From the NCBI RefSeq assembly GCF_047663525.1, contig NC_092607.1, forward strand, positions 7,101,001-7,165,000: a stretch of 64,000 nucleotides of DNA, in the 5' to 3' direction. The notes beneath the pieces were generated by a model. That model was given only the letters and a program-made list of their open reading frames with translations. It was not told the origin of the DNA and searched no databases. This document shows, piece by piece, positions 25,618 through 40,000 of the stretch. The translations under genes and the position numbers were made by a program. How positions within the stretch are numbered: the stretch's first letter is position 1; each line of letters opens with the position of its first letter. The stretch is from Anas platyrhynchos. Its lineage: Eukaryota; Chordata; Aves; Anseriformes; Anatidae.

Positions 25618-27686
25618 GTCTCATTGATTAAATGAATTTTAAATACAGAATTAAAAATTTGTAAAAAAAAGTTATTAAAAGCCAACATCCAGAAGCAGGT
25701 TGCACATCAGTGACTGTTCAAAATTCATACTTGTTCTTTGGTACAAAGTTTGGGAAAAAAAAGTACAGCCATCATCTGGAAAGAGATTTTTTTTCTTACA
25801 TTATCTGTCATATTTGAGAACTGGTATTTGTATTGTGAGATTCTCCAAGCCTGTTTTTCACAGCTCTGATTCACATTGTTTGGCGTTCAGAAAAAAGACA
25901 AAAAATTCTCGTTCACAGAAACAGCAATGTAGCATTCTTCACCTAATACATTAAAAAAACCCTAGCACACAACTGGTGGAGGAAAATGCAGTGTTTTGTG
26001 ATTGGTAGAGATGTAATTTTGCTTACAAAGCACCTTTGAACTAGAACAGATTCTTCAGTCTTTCCTACAAACACCTTGGTGAGTTAGGTATTTCTCAGAG
26101 AATGACATCTCTGGCGTTTGCCCTTTGCTAAGCTCCAACACTGCAACAAAGATTTCCAGAAGTGATGAGTGAATAGGTACCTTTGATTTTTAATGCCCAA
26201 TTTTAAAGCAGCTTTATCTTTTAAGAGACGCAGAGCACCCATCCTAAAGGGCAACAATTAGGCCCTGGTAGGCACAATTTAAAGCCCTATTAAAAAAGTA
26301 ATCTCAAGAGGTCTTGATTCTGGGGTTCTGGGTTGATTTTTTTTCCCCCACACACACCATTACAGGTTCTTAAAAAGATAACTATGAAGATAACCCCTTG
26401 AATCAGTGCATCTGCAACATCTCAACCAAAAAAAAGTAGACTAAAATATGCATAATTTCACAACTTCAGCATCACTCATACCATATTCACAGCAGGTTAG
26501 AAAGAACACATCCTATGGCTCACCTGTTTCTCAAGGATCTTATTTCACCAAGAGAATTTAACCACGCAGACAAACTACAGAATGAAGTGCTCTTACAATA
26601 CAAATCAGGACTTTCAGAAAATGAATAGGGATAGCCAAACAAAATGAGGGTGGAGGGGGCACAACAGGGGAGGGAAAGTTCAGACTGCAGTGGAAATGAA
26701 TTCAGTTAAACATCAGAAATAATACTGGAGAGCTTGTCACTAGTGCAGCTAGGACTTGGCAAATGAAATACTTTGAGTATACACTTGCAGGGCAGCCCTG
26801 CTTCTGCCACATGAATAAATATCCAACAGTGTTTAAAAACAGTATAAAAAATGTCAGGGTTTTCAGAAGGTGCATGTTCCACCACTTGTAACTGCATAGT
26901 AGGTTCCCTCATGTGAGGTATTTCAGCATCACTGCAAAAGAAAATATTTCTGCACTCCTCTTCCACAAGCAAAGTCTCATTTGAACTGAGGTCAGATGTT
27001 GGTTATGTAATAATGCACGGTGCAAGTGCTCCACTCTCCCCTGGACTCTTCAGACCACAGCCACCATGCTCTGCAGGATGAAAACGTGTGGTCGGAGTGG
27101 TAAAGAGCTCAATTTAGTACCCACTGTAGGGACCAGACAGATATAGGCACAGACCTCTTATTTGAGCCACTGCACATCTTAGGGTTCTTGTTTTGTTTTT
27201 AACAGTCATATTCACACAGAGCCTTCCAGGTCAGATTACTAACCTCAAATTCACTTCAGAGTATTTCCTTGGTTAACTGTTGATACATAGGTTTTCCAGC
27301 AAAATAAACGCCTGCATTTTTTTCTTGTGTTGAATATATGTTTTTAATTGTAGCCATTAAATGCAAGATGTCAGCTTCGCATCCCATCTGGCCTTTTTGG
27401 AAGCATCCCTTTTCATTCTTCAGAGGAAGTAACAGCATCTTATTACTGAAACCCAGGATCACAGCTTCTTCTGGTAATGTGCAACAGTGAATGGCGGATC
27501 TTACCAAGAGGATTAGTACCGCTGTAGCATGTAACTGTCTCTCCTCCAAAACGTGGATGTGATCAAAGAACAGCAAATCCAGAAGAAACAAACGTGTTCT
27601 ACCAACTTCAAGAGATGTTTCTTGTCTTACATTCCATCTTTGTTGTATAATTGCTGTAGCTTTGTTTGCAGGGTGTTTTAGGGTCT

Positions 27687-27692
27687 TTTATT
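27687..27692 (-). promoter_or_regulatory. candidate polyadenylation signal (proximal)
   Basis: AATAAA on the minus strand, the first one after the ARHGAP40 stop. The sequence beyond it is not obviously GU-rich, so use of this site is uncertain. Confidence 0.45.
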
Positions 27693-27928
27693 CTTTTTAA
27701 GAATAATCCCTGCAAATTCGGCTACGTAAGGATAATTGGTGCTGTTTATCAACTCCCCTGTTTACATGTGGGCTATTGTACTCACAGCCAGCTGTCATGG
27801 AAGTAGTAAATAAATTTTTTCTCCTTCAAAGACACAAACATTGTCCAGTTTGTAACTATATAGGGAACATCTTCATGGCTTCCTCTTGCCTTCCAAAAGC
27901 TTCAACCAAACTTTTTGTTCATGCTCTC

Positions 27929-28035
27929 TTAGAACATCCGAGGATACGATGGGTTTTGCTTAATTATCCACTCAGCATGTGGATTGATATGATACAAGTC
28001 TAAGAGGTAAGTGTCTGGGTCCAGGCAACGTTCAC
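27929..28035 (-). CDS. ARHGAP40: ARHGAP40 coding exon 15 and stop
   Basis: This exon encodes residues 639-672 and a TAA stop (27929-27931). ERCLDPDTYLLDLYHINPHA followed by EWIIK is the family's terminal motif ('ExCLDxDxYxxDLYxxNPxAEWVIK'), followed by a short divergent tail QNPSYPRMF. The acceptor is ctgaatag. Confidence 0.95.
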
Positions 28036-31000
28036 CTATTCAGAACAAGAAATTCAGAAAAAAACATTTCTTATATTTTTAGTCCCATAGTTACTACTTT
28101 CTCCCTGAAGACTGGTCCACATTCATATCAACACTACAACCATTCAGAAGCAGTTAGACAAAACTGAAAAAATTCTAGTTCTTTATGTTAAAATGAATGT
28201 GTATTTCTTAAAACCACACTAAGGCTGAGCTTCAGCTGTGGAAAGGTAATTTCACTTTCATACCCAATAACCTTATCTCTTGAAAAGCATTTTGAAATGC
28301 ATTTTGAAATATGTTAGTGATCAAATCCAGTAGCTAGAGCAAGTTGTATGTGATATGATGGATTTTTCCTTCTACAGATGTCATTGTGGAAAATACTGAG
28401 AGAAAAATCAAATCACTCTGGTAGACAATGATCTTCAGAACCAGTTGTAACAGGACATAAGAATTCCTTTCCATTTTCGGCCTGCCCAATCTGCTGTTAT
28501 ATTATTTAGATTTCTTTTCCATCTGATGGCACCACCCTATTGATAGAGGAAAGCTCTGACAGTTGCTGTTTGCTGTTGGTGGGGTTAACCCACATTTGTT
28601 AATTTTTCTTTTAATTTCTGGAGCCCCCTCCAAATCACCTAATCTTTATGACCCCCTCCTATTGTAAGTTAGATATAAAAACTGGATATCAAAGTTATTT
28701 TCAGTTACCACCCAGACTTACCAATATTGCCTCCCACTTCATACAGGAGCAAGTTTGTGCACTCCGTTGAGTTGTTACTATAGAAAGGAAAAACACACTG
28801 AAGTTAACAAAGCTCTGTGAAGGGCAGGTTAGGTAGTTCAGTCATGTTTCTTCCAAAGGAATTGCTCATGGTGCAGAAGTCAACAATGGTCAAGGAAGCT
28901 ACAAGGCTGTACAGTACAGCAACCTTACTGATTCTCCTGAACTATGTGGTTGTTGGAAATGACACCCAAAATTGTGCAAAGAACAAGGTAGATATTCCCT
29001 ACTTGTAATGAGAAGCACACTTCAAACACTTCAATAGAAAGACAAAAGGCATAAATACCAACTGTCATTGTCAGCATTCCTCTACAGTCAACAGCCTGTG
29101 CAAGAGAAGCTCATCTGCAGGAAGACTTCAGAGGCTGTAGGAGCTTGACTGAGATACTAGTTCCCAGCTGACTCATATTCAGCCAACTCCCCATCCACCC
29201 TCTTTGTCTGGGCATCTCTTGCCCATGGACACAGTCAGGGGATGCGCTAACATTTCACCTATTGAATACTGCACATGCCTGCAGGGTTAGGGAATTGTGT
29301 TGTTCATTTTGGGGATTACTTCAGCAATTCATCACTGGAGCACAGAAGGGAACTGTAGAGCTTATTTTAGGAAACCCCTACATGAACCTATGCACACTGG
29401 AAATATTTGTTCCAGGCAAGTAGCTCACACAGGTGATGCTTTTCTCTTGGAGAGCTAGAGAAGTTTTATTTTGCATGGTCAACATTATTCCACCACTTCC
29501 CTTTCTCTCCAGCAAGGCTTTGCACATACTGTTGTGGTTCATTTGCCTTCAAGCAGATGAGGGAACCACCATCCTCCTGCCAGCCTGAACACAGTGATGG
29601 AATCACCCAGCTCAACTGCTATTTGTCAGCCCCACCCAACACACCATTCCCAAAATCTAGAATGGAAAAGCAGACAGAAGTTTGTAACAGTTCCCTGTTC
29701 CATCACAACAGCTGCACTGGAAGACAGAAGACATAATAACTAGACCACCTGCATTTTATTTTCTCTAAATAAGCAGAGAAAAAGACACTTACCACTTGAG
29801 GAGGTTGACTGTGTTAACAATATTCCAGCCATTCTGGCACAAGTTCTTCTGAAACTGCCTCAAGACATCAGCAACTCTGGTTGCATTGTTCAGATGCACC
29901 TCTAGTGTATCCTTCAGGAGAAGTGAAGCATGGACTTTCACAACCTTGGAAGGCTGAACAAGAAAAGCAGAAGAAAAAAGAATAAAGCACTTCACAAAAG
30001 ACTTTGTTATCAGCTGAAACTTGATGTTTTAAACTAGACTGGAGAATGTGAAGAATGAAATTTATCCAGCCAGGCATTCATAGAATTTGTGTTTCTTATT
30101 CCATGTACTAGAGAATGGAAGCTTATAAAAGCATCAAAGTGAGCATTATAAACAAATCATCTGTGCATCAGTGTTGTGATTGGGGAGAAAAACACTAGTC
30201 TTGATCGGTGTGTGCTGGTGCTCTCTGCTGTTCAAACACAGTACTGGCACTTGCAGGTTTTGATGAAATTGGGATCTGGCAGAATAAATTCAGAAGTGTT
30301 TTTCCACAAGCATGATGGACTTCTCTAGAATTCATTTAAAAACAGGAATATGGAATAATATAACAACAGGAATAATGTTTAGACAACAACTGAACAGTCT
30401 TACAGAGACTACTGAATTTTAGAACAAAAACTTCAAGAAGGAAGCACTGAACTATTACAGAACAGAATCTGAGAGCTATTTTGTCAACTGTTCTCATTAA
30501 CACTTTTTTCATGAACCAACTTTTCAGAATTTTTATGCAGATAAAGGAACCATTCTAACTGGATCTAAACCAAAGCACGTTAATTTTATAATTCTAGTTC
30601 TGCAGAAGCAGTGCTACACACCACTAGGAAGCACTGTTGGCACAAATCCTAAGTATTCAGTCACCTGTTGGGCTGCCTAAATTGTAGTTATTCTTTCTGA
30701 AATGCAAGTGCCTTTAAGAGTGACATGCATACATAACCAGATAAATTTTAGGTGCACATCTCAGTAGCCCAACTGGTACAGAAAGATGGGGGATGTACTG
30801 GCTTGTGAGAATACAAACTCTTCTTTGGGTATGCAGATTTAAGCTCTCCATGTGTTATTCCTACCTGCAGGCTTCATTTTGCTCATGCCCTTAGATTATC
30901 CCAGCATCACCGCCACTGCTACGGGATACCCAAAATCCAGCATTGTGTAATGTAACCTACCTGCTACAGACCTACACTCATCAATTAACTGTGGCAACCA

Positions 31001-34000
31001 GAACAGCAGAATGACTGCAGCTTTGATACTCAAATGGGTCCGGTAGCAACATCTGTTTAAAAGTCTCAGCCAGCACCAACACAAGAGGTGAAATAAGAGA
31101 AATTTCACCTCTCTCCTTCACTTTGTCCTATACAGATCAGCAGCATTACACAGCAAGATGATTGAAAACCTACTTCCACATTACAGTAGCGGTCTAAATT
31201 TTTTTGCTTTAAGTTCACTCAAAGAATTCTGACTTGATCCTAGTAGACATGTCTGTCTAAACACATGGGACACCTAAAGCTATGTAAATTCTCTTCATGT
31301 GAGGTTAAATCCAGCATTTCTGCTCCTGGTCTCTTCCCCCTTCTTCTGTAAACGTGCAACATCTTAACAATATTTTGCAGTTTCAGATTTAACCAGTACA
31401 CTTGTTGTTAGGGTCAGCCCTTGCCACAATCTGGCTACTAGAGTTTGGGATGGTGCAGATTGTTCTCCCTCTCGCTCTGTATAAAGCATCACTCTTTAGA
31501 CTTTTTCAAGTTCTCATGAAGATACTATAATGGGAAAGTATTTGGCACTTGTGAAAGAGACCAGTTCTATCTCACCTCTGCCTGGTTCTTTTCCACCTTG
31601 TCTTTATCAGCATGAATCTTCCGCAACAAATTTTTTATCCGTTTGTCACAGAACTGGTACCTTTTACTATTGCTCTCATTGAGTTTCCTCACTTGAGCTA
31701 CCAGAAAAGAGGAGACCTGGGCAAGGAAGAAGGGAGAACACAGAAATTAAAATATATCAAGCAGAAGTGAGGATGCCATTTAGAAACCCAAACATCACTT
31801 TATGAAGCCCCTTCAGCAGATGAAATATCTATATACCTTCAAAACAGGCAATCTTGGAATTCATACAGAAGCTTTGTCTGGAAACAATCAATTAGTCTGA
31901 AATTTCCAAAACTATCTCATTCCCTACCCCAGTTCCATCCAGACCAAGGCACTACTATACCATACTGCAGAACACCTGTGCAACTTACTGTCCAAAGCAA
32001 ATCCTGATAGTGGATCATCATCCGCACAACGTCAGCTGCCCCCTCTGCTAGCTGTTTCTCCTTCCCTTCGGGGATCTTGTTTGGCAGGCCTTTGTGCATG
32101 AACAGGTTTGGGGCCATGACTGTGGAAACGTTCCAGAGATTCATTTTGTTGTTGTTCTCCCTGGCAACCACTTTGCTGAGAAATTCAAGTAGAGCCTGAG
32201 GAGAGGGAAAGAGACTTAATATCTTAACTCCTAATAGGACTCAAGAAACTAGAGTTACAATTGCTGGAGAGATCATCTAATCAGCACCTTTTTCTAGACA
32301 TTCATAAAAAAAAAAAAAAAACAACTCTCTAATCAGGAAGTACAGCAGCCAAGTTCTAATAATAGAATAGCAACAAATAACTACACCAAACAGGGAGATG
32401 GTTTGTCCAGCATTCATGAATCAGAAAAGATAGCACACGTAGGAAATAAGTAAGTTTTATTTCTGGTCTGGTGGCAATTTACAAACTCCAGTTGTAAAAG
32501 TTACAGAATCCAAATCCAACCCTCTTTTTCCCCAGGAACTGCCACATCTATTCCCAGATGTGGGAAATGAAACCCTTTGGATCTATTTTGCCTCACACCT
32601 TCATCAAAGCTGATGAATTTCTCCCATATATATTGTCTATGGGTGCACTAAGATGAGACCTATACACCCTCCACTCCATAGCGATGTGCTTTAGTACACT
32701 GAAAAGAAAGAACATGATTCTGAAAACGGTGTAAAAAATCCTCCTAAGTTAATCCCCAAAAGGAAGACTGTGTTTACAGCTTTCATTCACTTCCCAGCCC
32801 ATAAATTTGTTTACTCCCCTCCATCACAAGTTTCTATGCTCAAGTCAGTGAAGTAAAACCTCCTAATCATCTAATACGTTATTTACACTCCCCTTTACAA
32901 AAGGGTGATAAGAGTTCCTTAAACAAAAACATGGAATGAGAACATGTTTTTCCAGTTAAATCAGGAACAAGTAGACTTACCTTTAGCGTGTTTCTGTTAG
33001 GCTCAGGCAGGATCAAGATCAGGAGGTTCAGAGCTTGCAGTCTTTGCTTCAGGTCTGGAATATCTAGAAAAGGAAAGACAGGTTCAGGCTTCTGACACCA
33101 ATCTTTTTAAGAATGGAAATTGCGTTCTCAAGTCACATAGACTGAGAGCAGGGCTAAGGCAATTCCTTTTTGTAGCATTTGTCATCTGTAAAACAAGGTC
33201 TCAAATCCTAGAAGTAAATCAAGCTCATACAGCCTTTATGAAGTGAATCACTTTTGTTCCAGATGACTGACTTTTTTTTTTTTTTTTTAAGACTTGCTGG
33301 TATTATGTGTACTCTAGTAGACCCCACCACCTGTTTCTTGTCAAACAAAAAAAAAAATTGCACACACAGTTGGCTCAAAACATTCAAGTCACCTATTGAG
33401 GCACGAACCTCAGAATAAGATGCACTGTCTTGCACTGCTGCAGACGGTCCAAGATCATGCACCCTGGCCAGTTGCCACATCTCAGTCTGCGTGTTCTTTT
33501 TCCTTTTTTAAATTAGGTTCTCCTAATTCACATAGTAACCTTGCAGCCTCAAATGTAGTAACGTAACTTATTCAGGACAGTGTTCCTACACAAAGATTTT
33601 GGGTACAACCAAGAACTAGCGACTAAGACATTGAGGCTGATATATAATAGTATACGTAACACCCAGCAAACTGCATTTGACCACCTATAGCACGTATCGT
33701 GCTCTGCATTCCCAGGAAATCCACTTGCTAACAGGAGACCTGACAGGAGAGACCAGGACTAGGAAAGTACAAACCAGCAAACTGACACTAAACAGCCAAA
33801 AAAGGAACTCACTTTGTACAGCAGCAAAAGCAGGAAGATATTCTGCTGTCAGCAGAGGGGCAGGCAGCTCTCTTATGAATCTTTTCAGTAGCCCAGATAC
33901 ATCGTTCTGGTGAACTTCATCCCAGCGGAACAGGCCAGTATAGAAGTCCCTTTCTAATTTCTGTTCCAGACTCTATAAAACAGATGGAATTTATTACATG

Positions 34001-37000
34001 CTTCAGTAAGCAAATACAATGAAAATTCTATAGCTAAACACTAGGTCAACACATCAAATCAAAAGACCGCAGATACCCTCAACGACAGACATTCCCAGAT
34101 TTCCCAGTAATGGACACTTCTAATTGTCCAGGGAAGGGAGACGAAACAATTCAAATTAGACCTTATTTAGAGACTTGCTTCAGCAACTTGCTCCCTGATT
34201 ACCTTTGAAAATATTGGTAGTGAAGAGCTCATACCTTGATTCTAGTCTGGGACCCAGAAACTCTCAAAATGCCCTCTGTTTCAAGTCCTCTCTTTTCCAA
34301 ACAAGATAGCAGCTATTAGAAGGGGAAAAAAAGAAAGCTCTTAGATACAGAGGATGAGAAGTAAGCCCTTCCTTATCACAAGCCTCAAAGGCTTCCCAGC
34401 TTCGAGGAACAGAAGCATGAATGAAATCAAGAAAACTTACTGCCTGGAGTAACAGAGGGACCTTAGTGTTGGGAAGCAGTTTTTGGTCATTTTCCAGCAG
34501 AGTGTTGAGTGGAACTCCAAAGAGTTTTTTCTCTACAATAGAAACATATTTTAAGTCTGTACCACTGTTAATACAGGTGTCAGGGATACTTCTAGCACTA
34601 CAGACTAAGATAGCACATTTTATAAGTTCTGGAGAAAAAGAGAAGAACAGGTAATAGGACAAATGTACACAACAGATGTAAAGGTGATAGTAGGTCTTGA
34701 TTCCAGAAGAAAGTAATGCAAAAACACTTGTCACAAGGTTTCTTACCAAAGACCCTCTTTGTTCTACCACTTGAAAACCAAATTCGTAAGAAAATCTCAA
34801 CTAAAAGGGAGGGGGCACAAAATGGGGGTAAAGAAAAAAAATTAAAAATCAAGAAAACAAACAACTAACCTGTTGTTTTCAATTTTGCTGCCTTGTTTCT
34901 CTTCAGCTCAAAGCCTAGAACATCACAAAGAGCTGTTAGTTCAATAAAGGCCAGTGTGGGGATCTTCTTCATGTCCTGAGCAGATAGATCTCCAACCCTG
35001 GTCACTCCCAGTCTGCCCTTGTAGATTTTAAATTTCTAAAGGAAAACACACATACACAAAAGGTTCAGTACAAGCAACTCTACTGATCCTAGTGATTATC
35101 AAGTTCTGTTGCATTTTCATTATTCTTTATCACTAACTAAGCATTTATGCATTCTCCTGTTTTCAGCACTAGGCAAATAACCAAAACTATTACTTCTACT
35201 CAAACCGTAGTTCAATAAAATATTTCCCTTTTTCAGCATTACTCTTCAAATATATTGGAGGTCCTAGTTTTCTAAATTAAAGAAAGCCTGATGCCCATCC
35301 TAATCCATGTGAACTTTGGAAGCAGTCCAGTACATTTTCAAAGAAGAAACTGTTAGCATTACAAGCAAGAAAGTCCAGTTATTCTTTTTTTTTTTTTTCC
35401 CAGTGGCAACAACCCAGATCCACATCCAAATAGCTACGGATTCTCACACAAGTACTATTTCTTTTGACCACCCACTACACAGCAGTTATCCTTGCCCACC
35501 ACTGTCCATCCAAAAACCCCTGCCTAGTACAGGCCTGTTGCAGCATTATCTATGGAGGACATTTCCAAGAGCCGATCATACAATTAAATGTCTTGCACCC
35601 ACCTAGGCAAGAAGAGAAGCTAATTAAACTCTAACATGAACAATTATTCCTATGCTTACAGTTAGAGTGTTTCCATCCATTATTCTCCTGGATTCAGACA
35701 GGAATGATCCTTTGAGTAGGACAGCTGCTTGCTCTGAGTAGGCAATGTCCATGTTGAACACCTCCTCTTTTCCAGAGTTTCGAACTGTGCAGGAGTAATC
35801 CTGGGTTTCTGCTACAGAGGAGAAAACACCTTGAATTTCAGAAAGCTAAAAGAGTGAAGCTTAGAAAACAAGTTCATTAAAACTGCCACTTAAGACATGG
35901 TTCGAGTCAACTGCTTTTGGAAAAGAGAAAAAGGATCATATTAGCATTTGAAAACAGTGCTGTCATAGCACAGTGAGCCTAGCTTAAAGCCTTAAGATTA
36001 CAAATATGAACACGAGGTCAGTAGTAAGACATGAGCATGCCCTTAAATTAAAGGACATAGCTGTGGCTAACTTCTCTTCACGCAACTGTGTATAGGATTT
36101 CACTATATGATCTTTTTTTTTTTTTTAATTACTTTCTTGAAGATTGAGGGTTATCACCGAGTGCTAATTCCTAACAACACTAGGCCCTTGAAAAGTTTAC
36201 CACATTCAGCAAAATTTGTAAGCTTGCATTTAAAAATAAAAAAAAAACCACACACAAATAAGGCCTTACCTAATAGTAACAGCCAGTATTGGAAATAGAG
36301 CTGCTCAAGTTCAGAGTCCAGATTAGCCTAACTTCCCTTTCAGTTCCAGCCCCACTTCAGATCCTACACCCCATTTCCAAACCTACTGAACATTTAAAAA
36401 TTTCTTCTTACGTTTCTGAACATTTGAAGTCCGTAGATTGTGCCACAACTGATCTGGGCTGGACTCCTCTTTCTCGGTTACTGTCTCCTGAAACGTAAAT
36501 CAAAACATTCTTACTTACACAAAGCAGAACAGAAATTGTTATAATGACACCCTGATTTTGGTAGAAAAAACAAAACATCTGACATTGTTTGCTTCTCTCT
36601 GAGAAAATGCTGCTGAAGGTCAGGACACTAAGAATTATTAAACAAATAACAATTAGGGGATTTGACAGGCAGGTGAAAAACAGAAAACTTTCACAGATGG
36701 CATTTATGATGAATTTCTACACCATGAAAACAAACAAGACTTACTTCCTCATAATCAGCAGCTAACGTCTTTTTTGTTTATACATTGAGGGGCTAATAAA
36801 CAGTGTACTGAGCAAACTGCCCAGGATCTAGTCACACATCAGCACCTAAAAGTTTCCCATTGCAGCCTTTATGGTAACCTCTTCAGGTCTAGAGAGAGAA
36901 GGGCATCTTTAAGGAATAAAGAGACATTTGGCAGTCAATTCTACTAATGAAAACCTTACTCTTGCTAGAACTAGTCAGAATACAAGAAAGCACATTCTGT

Positions 37001-40000
37001 TACCAGAAGTTAGCAACTTTCTGAGAACCTGTTCGTGACATGGAGTTGTGAACAGATGAATGAAAGCTAAAAGGAACCTGTGCAAAGTCATTGCAGATGG
37101 ACAGAAGTTAATCTATACAGAAGATGTACTATATATTTAGAGTAGGCATACGGCTGATGAGCTTACCATGAAAGCAGAACCACCCCATTTAGCATCTGTA
37201 ACTAATTCACACCAGAACGTCACTTTATCAGATTGGATTTAGTTTTTCAGATTTTCAAGTGCAAATAGAAGAAACCTAGTGGGTGGGCACTTCAGGTTAA
37301 GAGCTAAAAATCTTCATTCCCATACAGTAGAGCACACAACAGATTTCTATTTAATATGCAAGTTTAAAAACTTTCTGAATTTCAATTGAGGAACTTAAGA
37401 ACAACTTGCAGTTCGAATAAAATGTCACTGGAATAAAGAAAACACAAGAGGGCTCCAAATGATATCAGAGCTCCATGAAGCTGCAGTGCTGTAGGTGCTA
37501 CACAAAGTGTTTCTTCCGGCAGTCTCTAGGAAGATTATAGAACTGTAGGTTCTGTACTTATTTCTTCTCAGTCCTGCAACCTGGATGCAGAAGTTCTGCA
37601 ATCTCAGTTTCATTTCAGCTTAAAAGATGAAGCCATCTGTTTTGGAAATGGAAGCAGCCCTAGGTGCAGCAAGCTGAGGCTGCTACCACAGTACAACAAA
37701 ACTTTTCGGGAGATTCCACTCAACATACCCCAGAGCCGACCACTCCAAAAATGTCTCGAACATCACGCACAGGATGCTTGTTCTTCCTCCTCCGAGACCG
37801 GGAGTAGGTATCTAACCTTCGCTGCACAGCAGCGGCCTGGGTCTTCGTCAGGGTGGAGAGCAGCACCACGTTGTCATTTTCAGAGGCATGGTCCTTGATG
37901 AGGTCTGACAGGCCCGCGTCCTGGAGCCACTCAGCTTCAGCTTCTCCCTCTGAAAAACAATGGACGAGAAGAGGGAGCAAGAAGAGAAAGAAGAGCAACA
38001 TGAGTTCTTGAAACATCAGAAAATGGGAAGCCCGAGCCATTCCCTTTCTGGGGTGGCAATGACTGAGAGTCACATCTTTGAAATCCTGCTCCCAGGTAGC
38101 TGGCTGAGTACCAGGCTTGAGACAGACAAAAGACAGCACTTCAGGCTGCTCTAACTGTCTACACACTCCTTTTTCCTCACCTAGGGTGAGGAGAAAAAGA
38201 CTACAGAGATGTGTGTGCTACCAGGCCCCTGGTAATACACATGGTGGGCAGAAGGGGCACAACAGTGACTGTATGGCATTAGCATGAGGACGGCAAGAGG
38301 AACTGAACCCAGTGGGGGCTTTCACAGGATATGGGAGGAAAGGCAACTGTGCTTGCTCAAGTCTGCCTTCACACCAACTATCCATGCAAAGAGGAGCTGT
38401 GGCAGCAGGCACAAGTACACCAGTACAGTAAGTCAGAGCGAACAGCACTGCCTCCCTGGGCACAAAGGGTCCTCTGACAGCATACAAAAGGTCTGTGAGA
38501 AACCACACAACGTCTAACACTGCCCATTTGGCTTTCATACAATTCCCAATCCTTTGGCCATTTCTTTTAATTATTATTTATCCATATGCATGCCTCAGTA
38601 TCAACTTAAAAAAAATCCAGATACTGGTCTGATAGATTCAAATGGATTTTATTTAATACACTTGCAGAATTATTTGCATGCACTATCACTGCTCCTTTAC
38701 TGTATTATGTTTTTAAGTGGATTGCTACCCACACAGACATTAGGCAAGAGTATTATTCTTGCTCTGTGCATTCACTTATGGCTGTATCTACTCAAAACAC
38801 CTCTAAAATTAAAGACCATTCCAGTTCCAAAGTAAAGTGTGACAAGCCTGGAGACAGTAACAGCAGCATTATTCAAACAAGCTCAACTCCATGCCAATCT
38901 CCAATACAAAAGTAGCACTTCAAACACGGAAGACAATTTTCCCTTATAGGATGTGCCTTTTGTGCAAGTGGGAAAGTGCCCAGAGCATGGCAGTTACTTG
39001 AAATCCAAGGATAAAAGCAGCAATTTAGCAGCTGGCTTCAACTTGAATAGTGTGAACACCAGAGAGTCTTTACCTTTTCAATTTTAAGTACCACAATCAT
39101 TCACTGCAGGCAACTCCAGCACAACTCTACCTAAGGTTATACCAGGGAAAAAAAAACCTGAACTGACTGAAATTGAATAGTTCGTTCCCATTCTTTCTTT
39201 CTGATGCAGACTTGTATTTCTTATCTATCACAGTTGCTTGGGCAAAACCTCATTATTGTTGCATCAATAAAAGCCACACAGATCATCTTATGAGATTAAA
39301 TTGTTTAATTTTTTCTGGAGAGACTGCTGTTTTGTCACAGCACCTAAGAATGGAAGGAGCACGCTCCAAAAGCTGAGGAGTTTACTGGAGTCACAGTATC
39401 TTTTTGCAAGTTGCATGAAAACAGAGCTCTATTGAGCATTACACCAGAGCAAATAGCAAACTGGCTAGCTCTCCCACACTGATTTTGGGCACTTCTCACA
39501 TCCAGTTCTCCAAAAGCTTAGCAGTTAAAAGCATCCCCACTGGCACTGCTCACTTGGTTACAGCTACTCATGCGTGTGTAGGGTTGGGACTCAATCACAT
39601 TAGTTAATTCCCCCTATACAGCTATTTGTCCTACATCCGTGGTTTCACAGAAGCACAGCGTGCAAAAGACTTCTTTATTTTGTCCTTGGGAACTACAGGA
39701 AGTTAGAGTATTGCTTGCAAATTTTGAAAATATCCAAATCCAGTCATAACAGGAAACTAATCTAATACACAACACTAAGCAGAAGACCACGAGTCGGACA
39801 TCCGTTTAAGCCTACTGCTCCATCTGATGCCAAAGCAGCTCAGATGTTAATTTCTCAATTTAATATTTTTGGCCCAATTATGTTTACCAGTAACACAAAG
39901 GGAAACAAGTAAAATAGGTTATTTATGGGAAGAAGAGGAAAATCAGAGAGGAATAGGCCAGAACTGAGAAGTCCACAGCAGTCTGGCTGCAGATTCAAGC

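Larger units (their letters stand above)
25612..27928 (-). other. probable ARHGAP40 3' UTR region
   Basis: This stretch follows the ARHGAP40 stop codon on the minus strand. The first AATAAA on that strand is at 27687-27692, about 237 bases after the stop. A second is at 25612-25617, with GT-bearing sequence beyond it. Either could end the mRNA, giving a short (about 260-base) or long (about 2.3-kb) UTR. No further ARHGAP exon is seen. An open frame of 111 codons at 27256-27591 lies inside it, resembles nothing I recognise, and is probably fortuitous. Confidence 0.5.
28036..37728 (-). other. ARHGAP40 introns 3-14 (non-coding part of the block)
   Basis: The introns in this block are 36488-37728, 35812-36411, 35036-35659, 34533-34869, 34313-34440, 33973-34234, 33064-33812, 32196-32980, 31717-31988, 29954-31575, 28778-29792 and 28036-28721. 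They are short, as is usual in bird genes. They contain homopolymer runs (for example T18 near 33270), a 12-bp tandem duplication at 28287-28310 and a possible degenerate CR1 tail near 32230-32300. No second gene was recognised. Confidence 0.8.

Noticed and set aside
34264..34800. 178-codon minus-strand frame
   Set aside because: It overlaps ARHGAP40 exons 7 and 8. Only the part 34441-34532 is real coding sequence in this frame; the rest is intron read-through.
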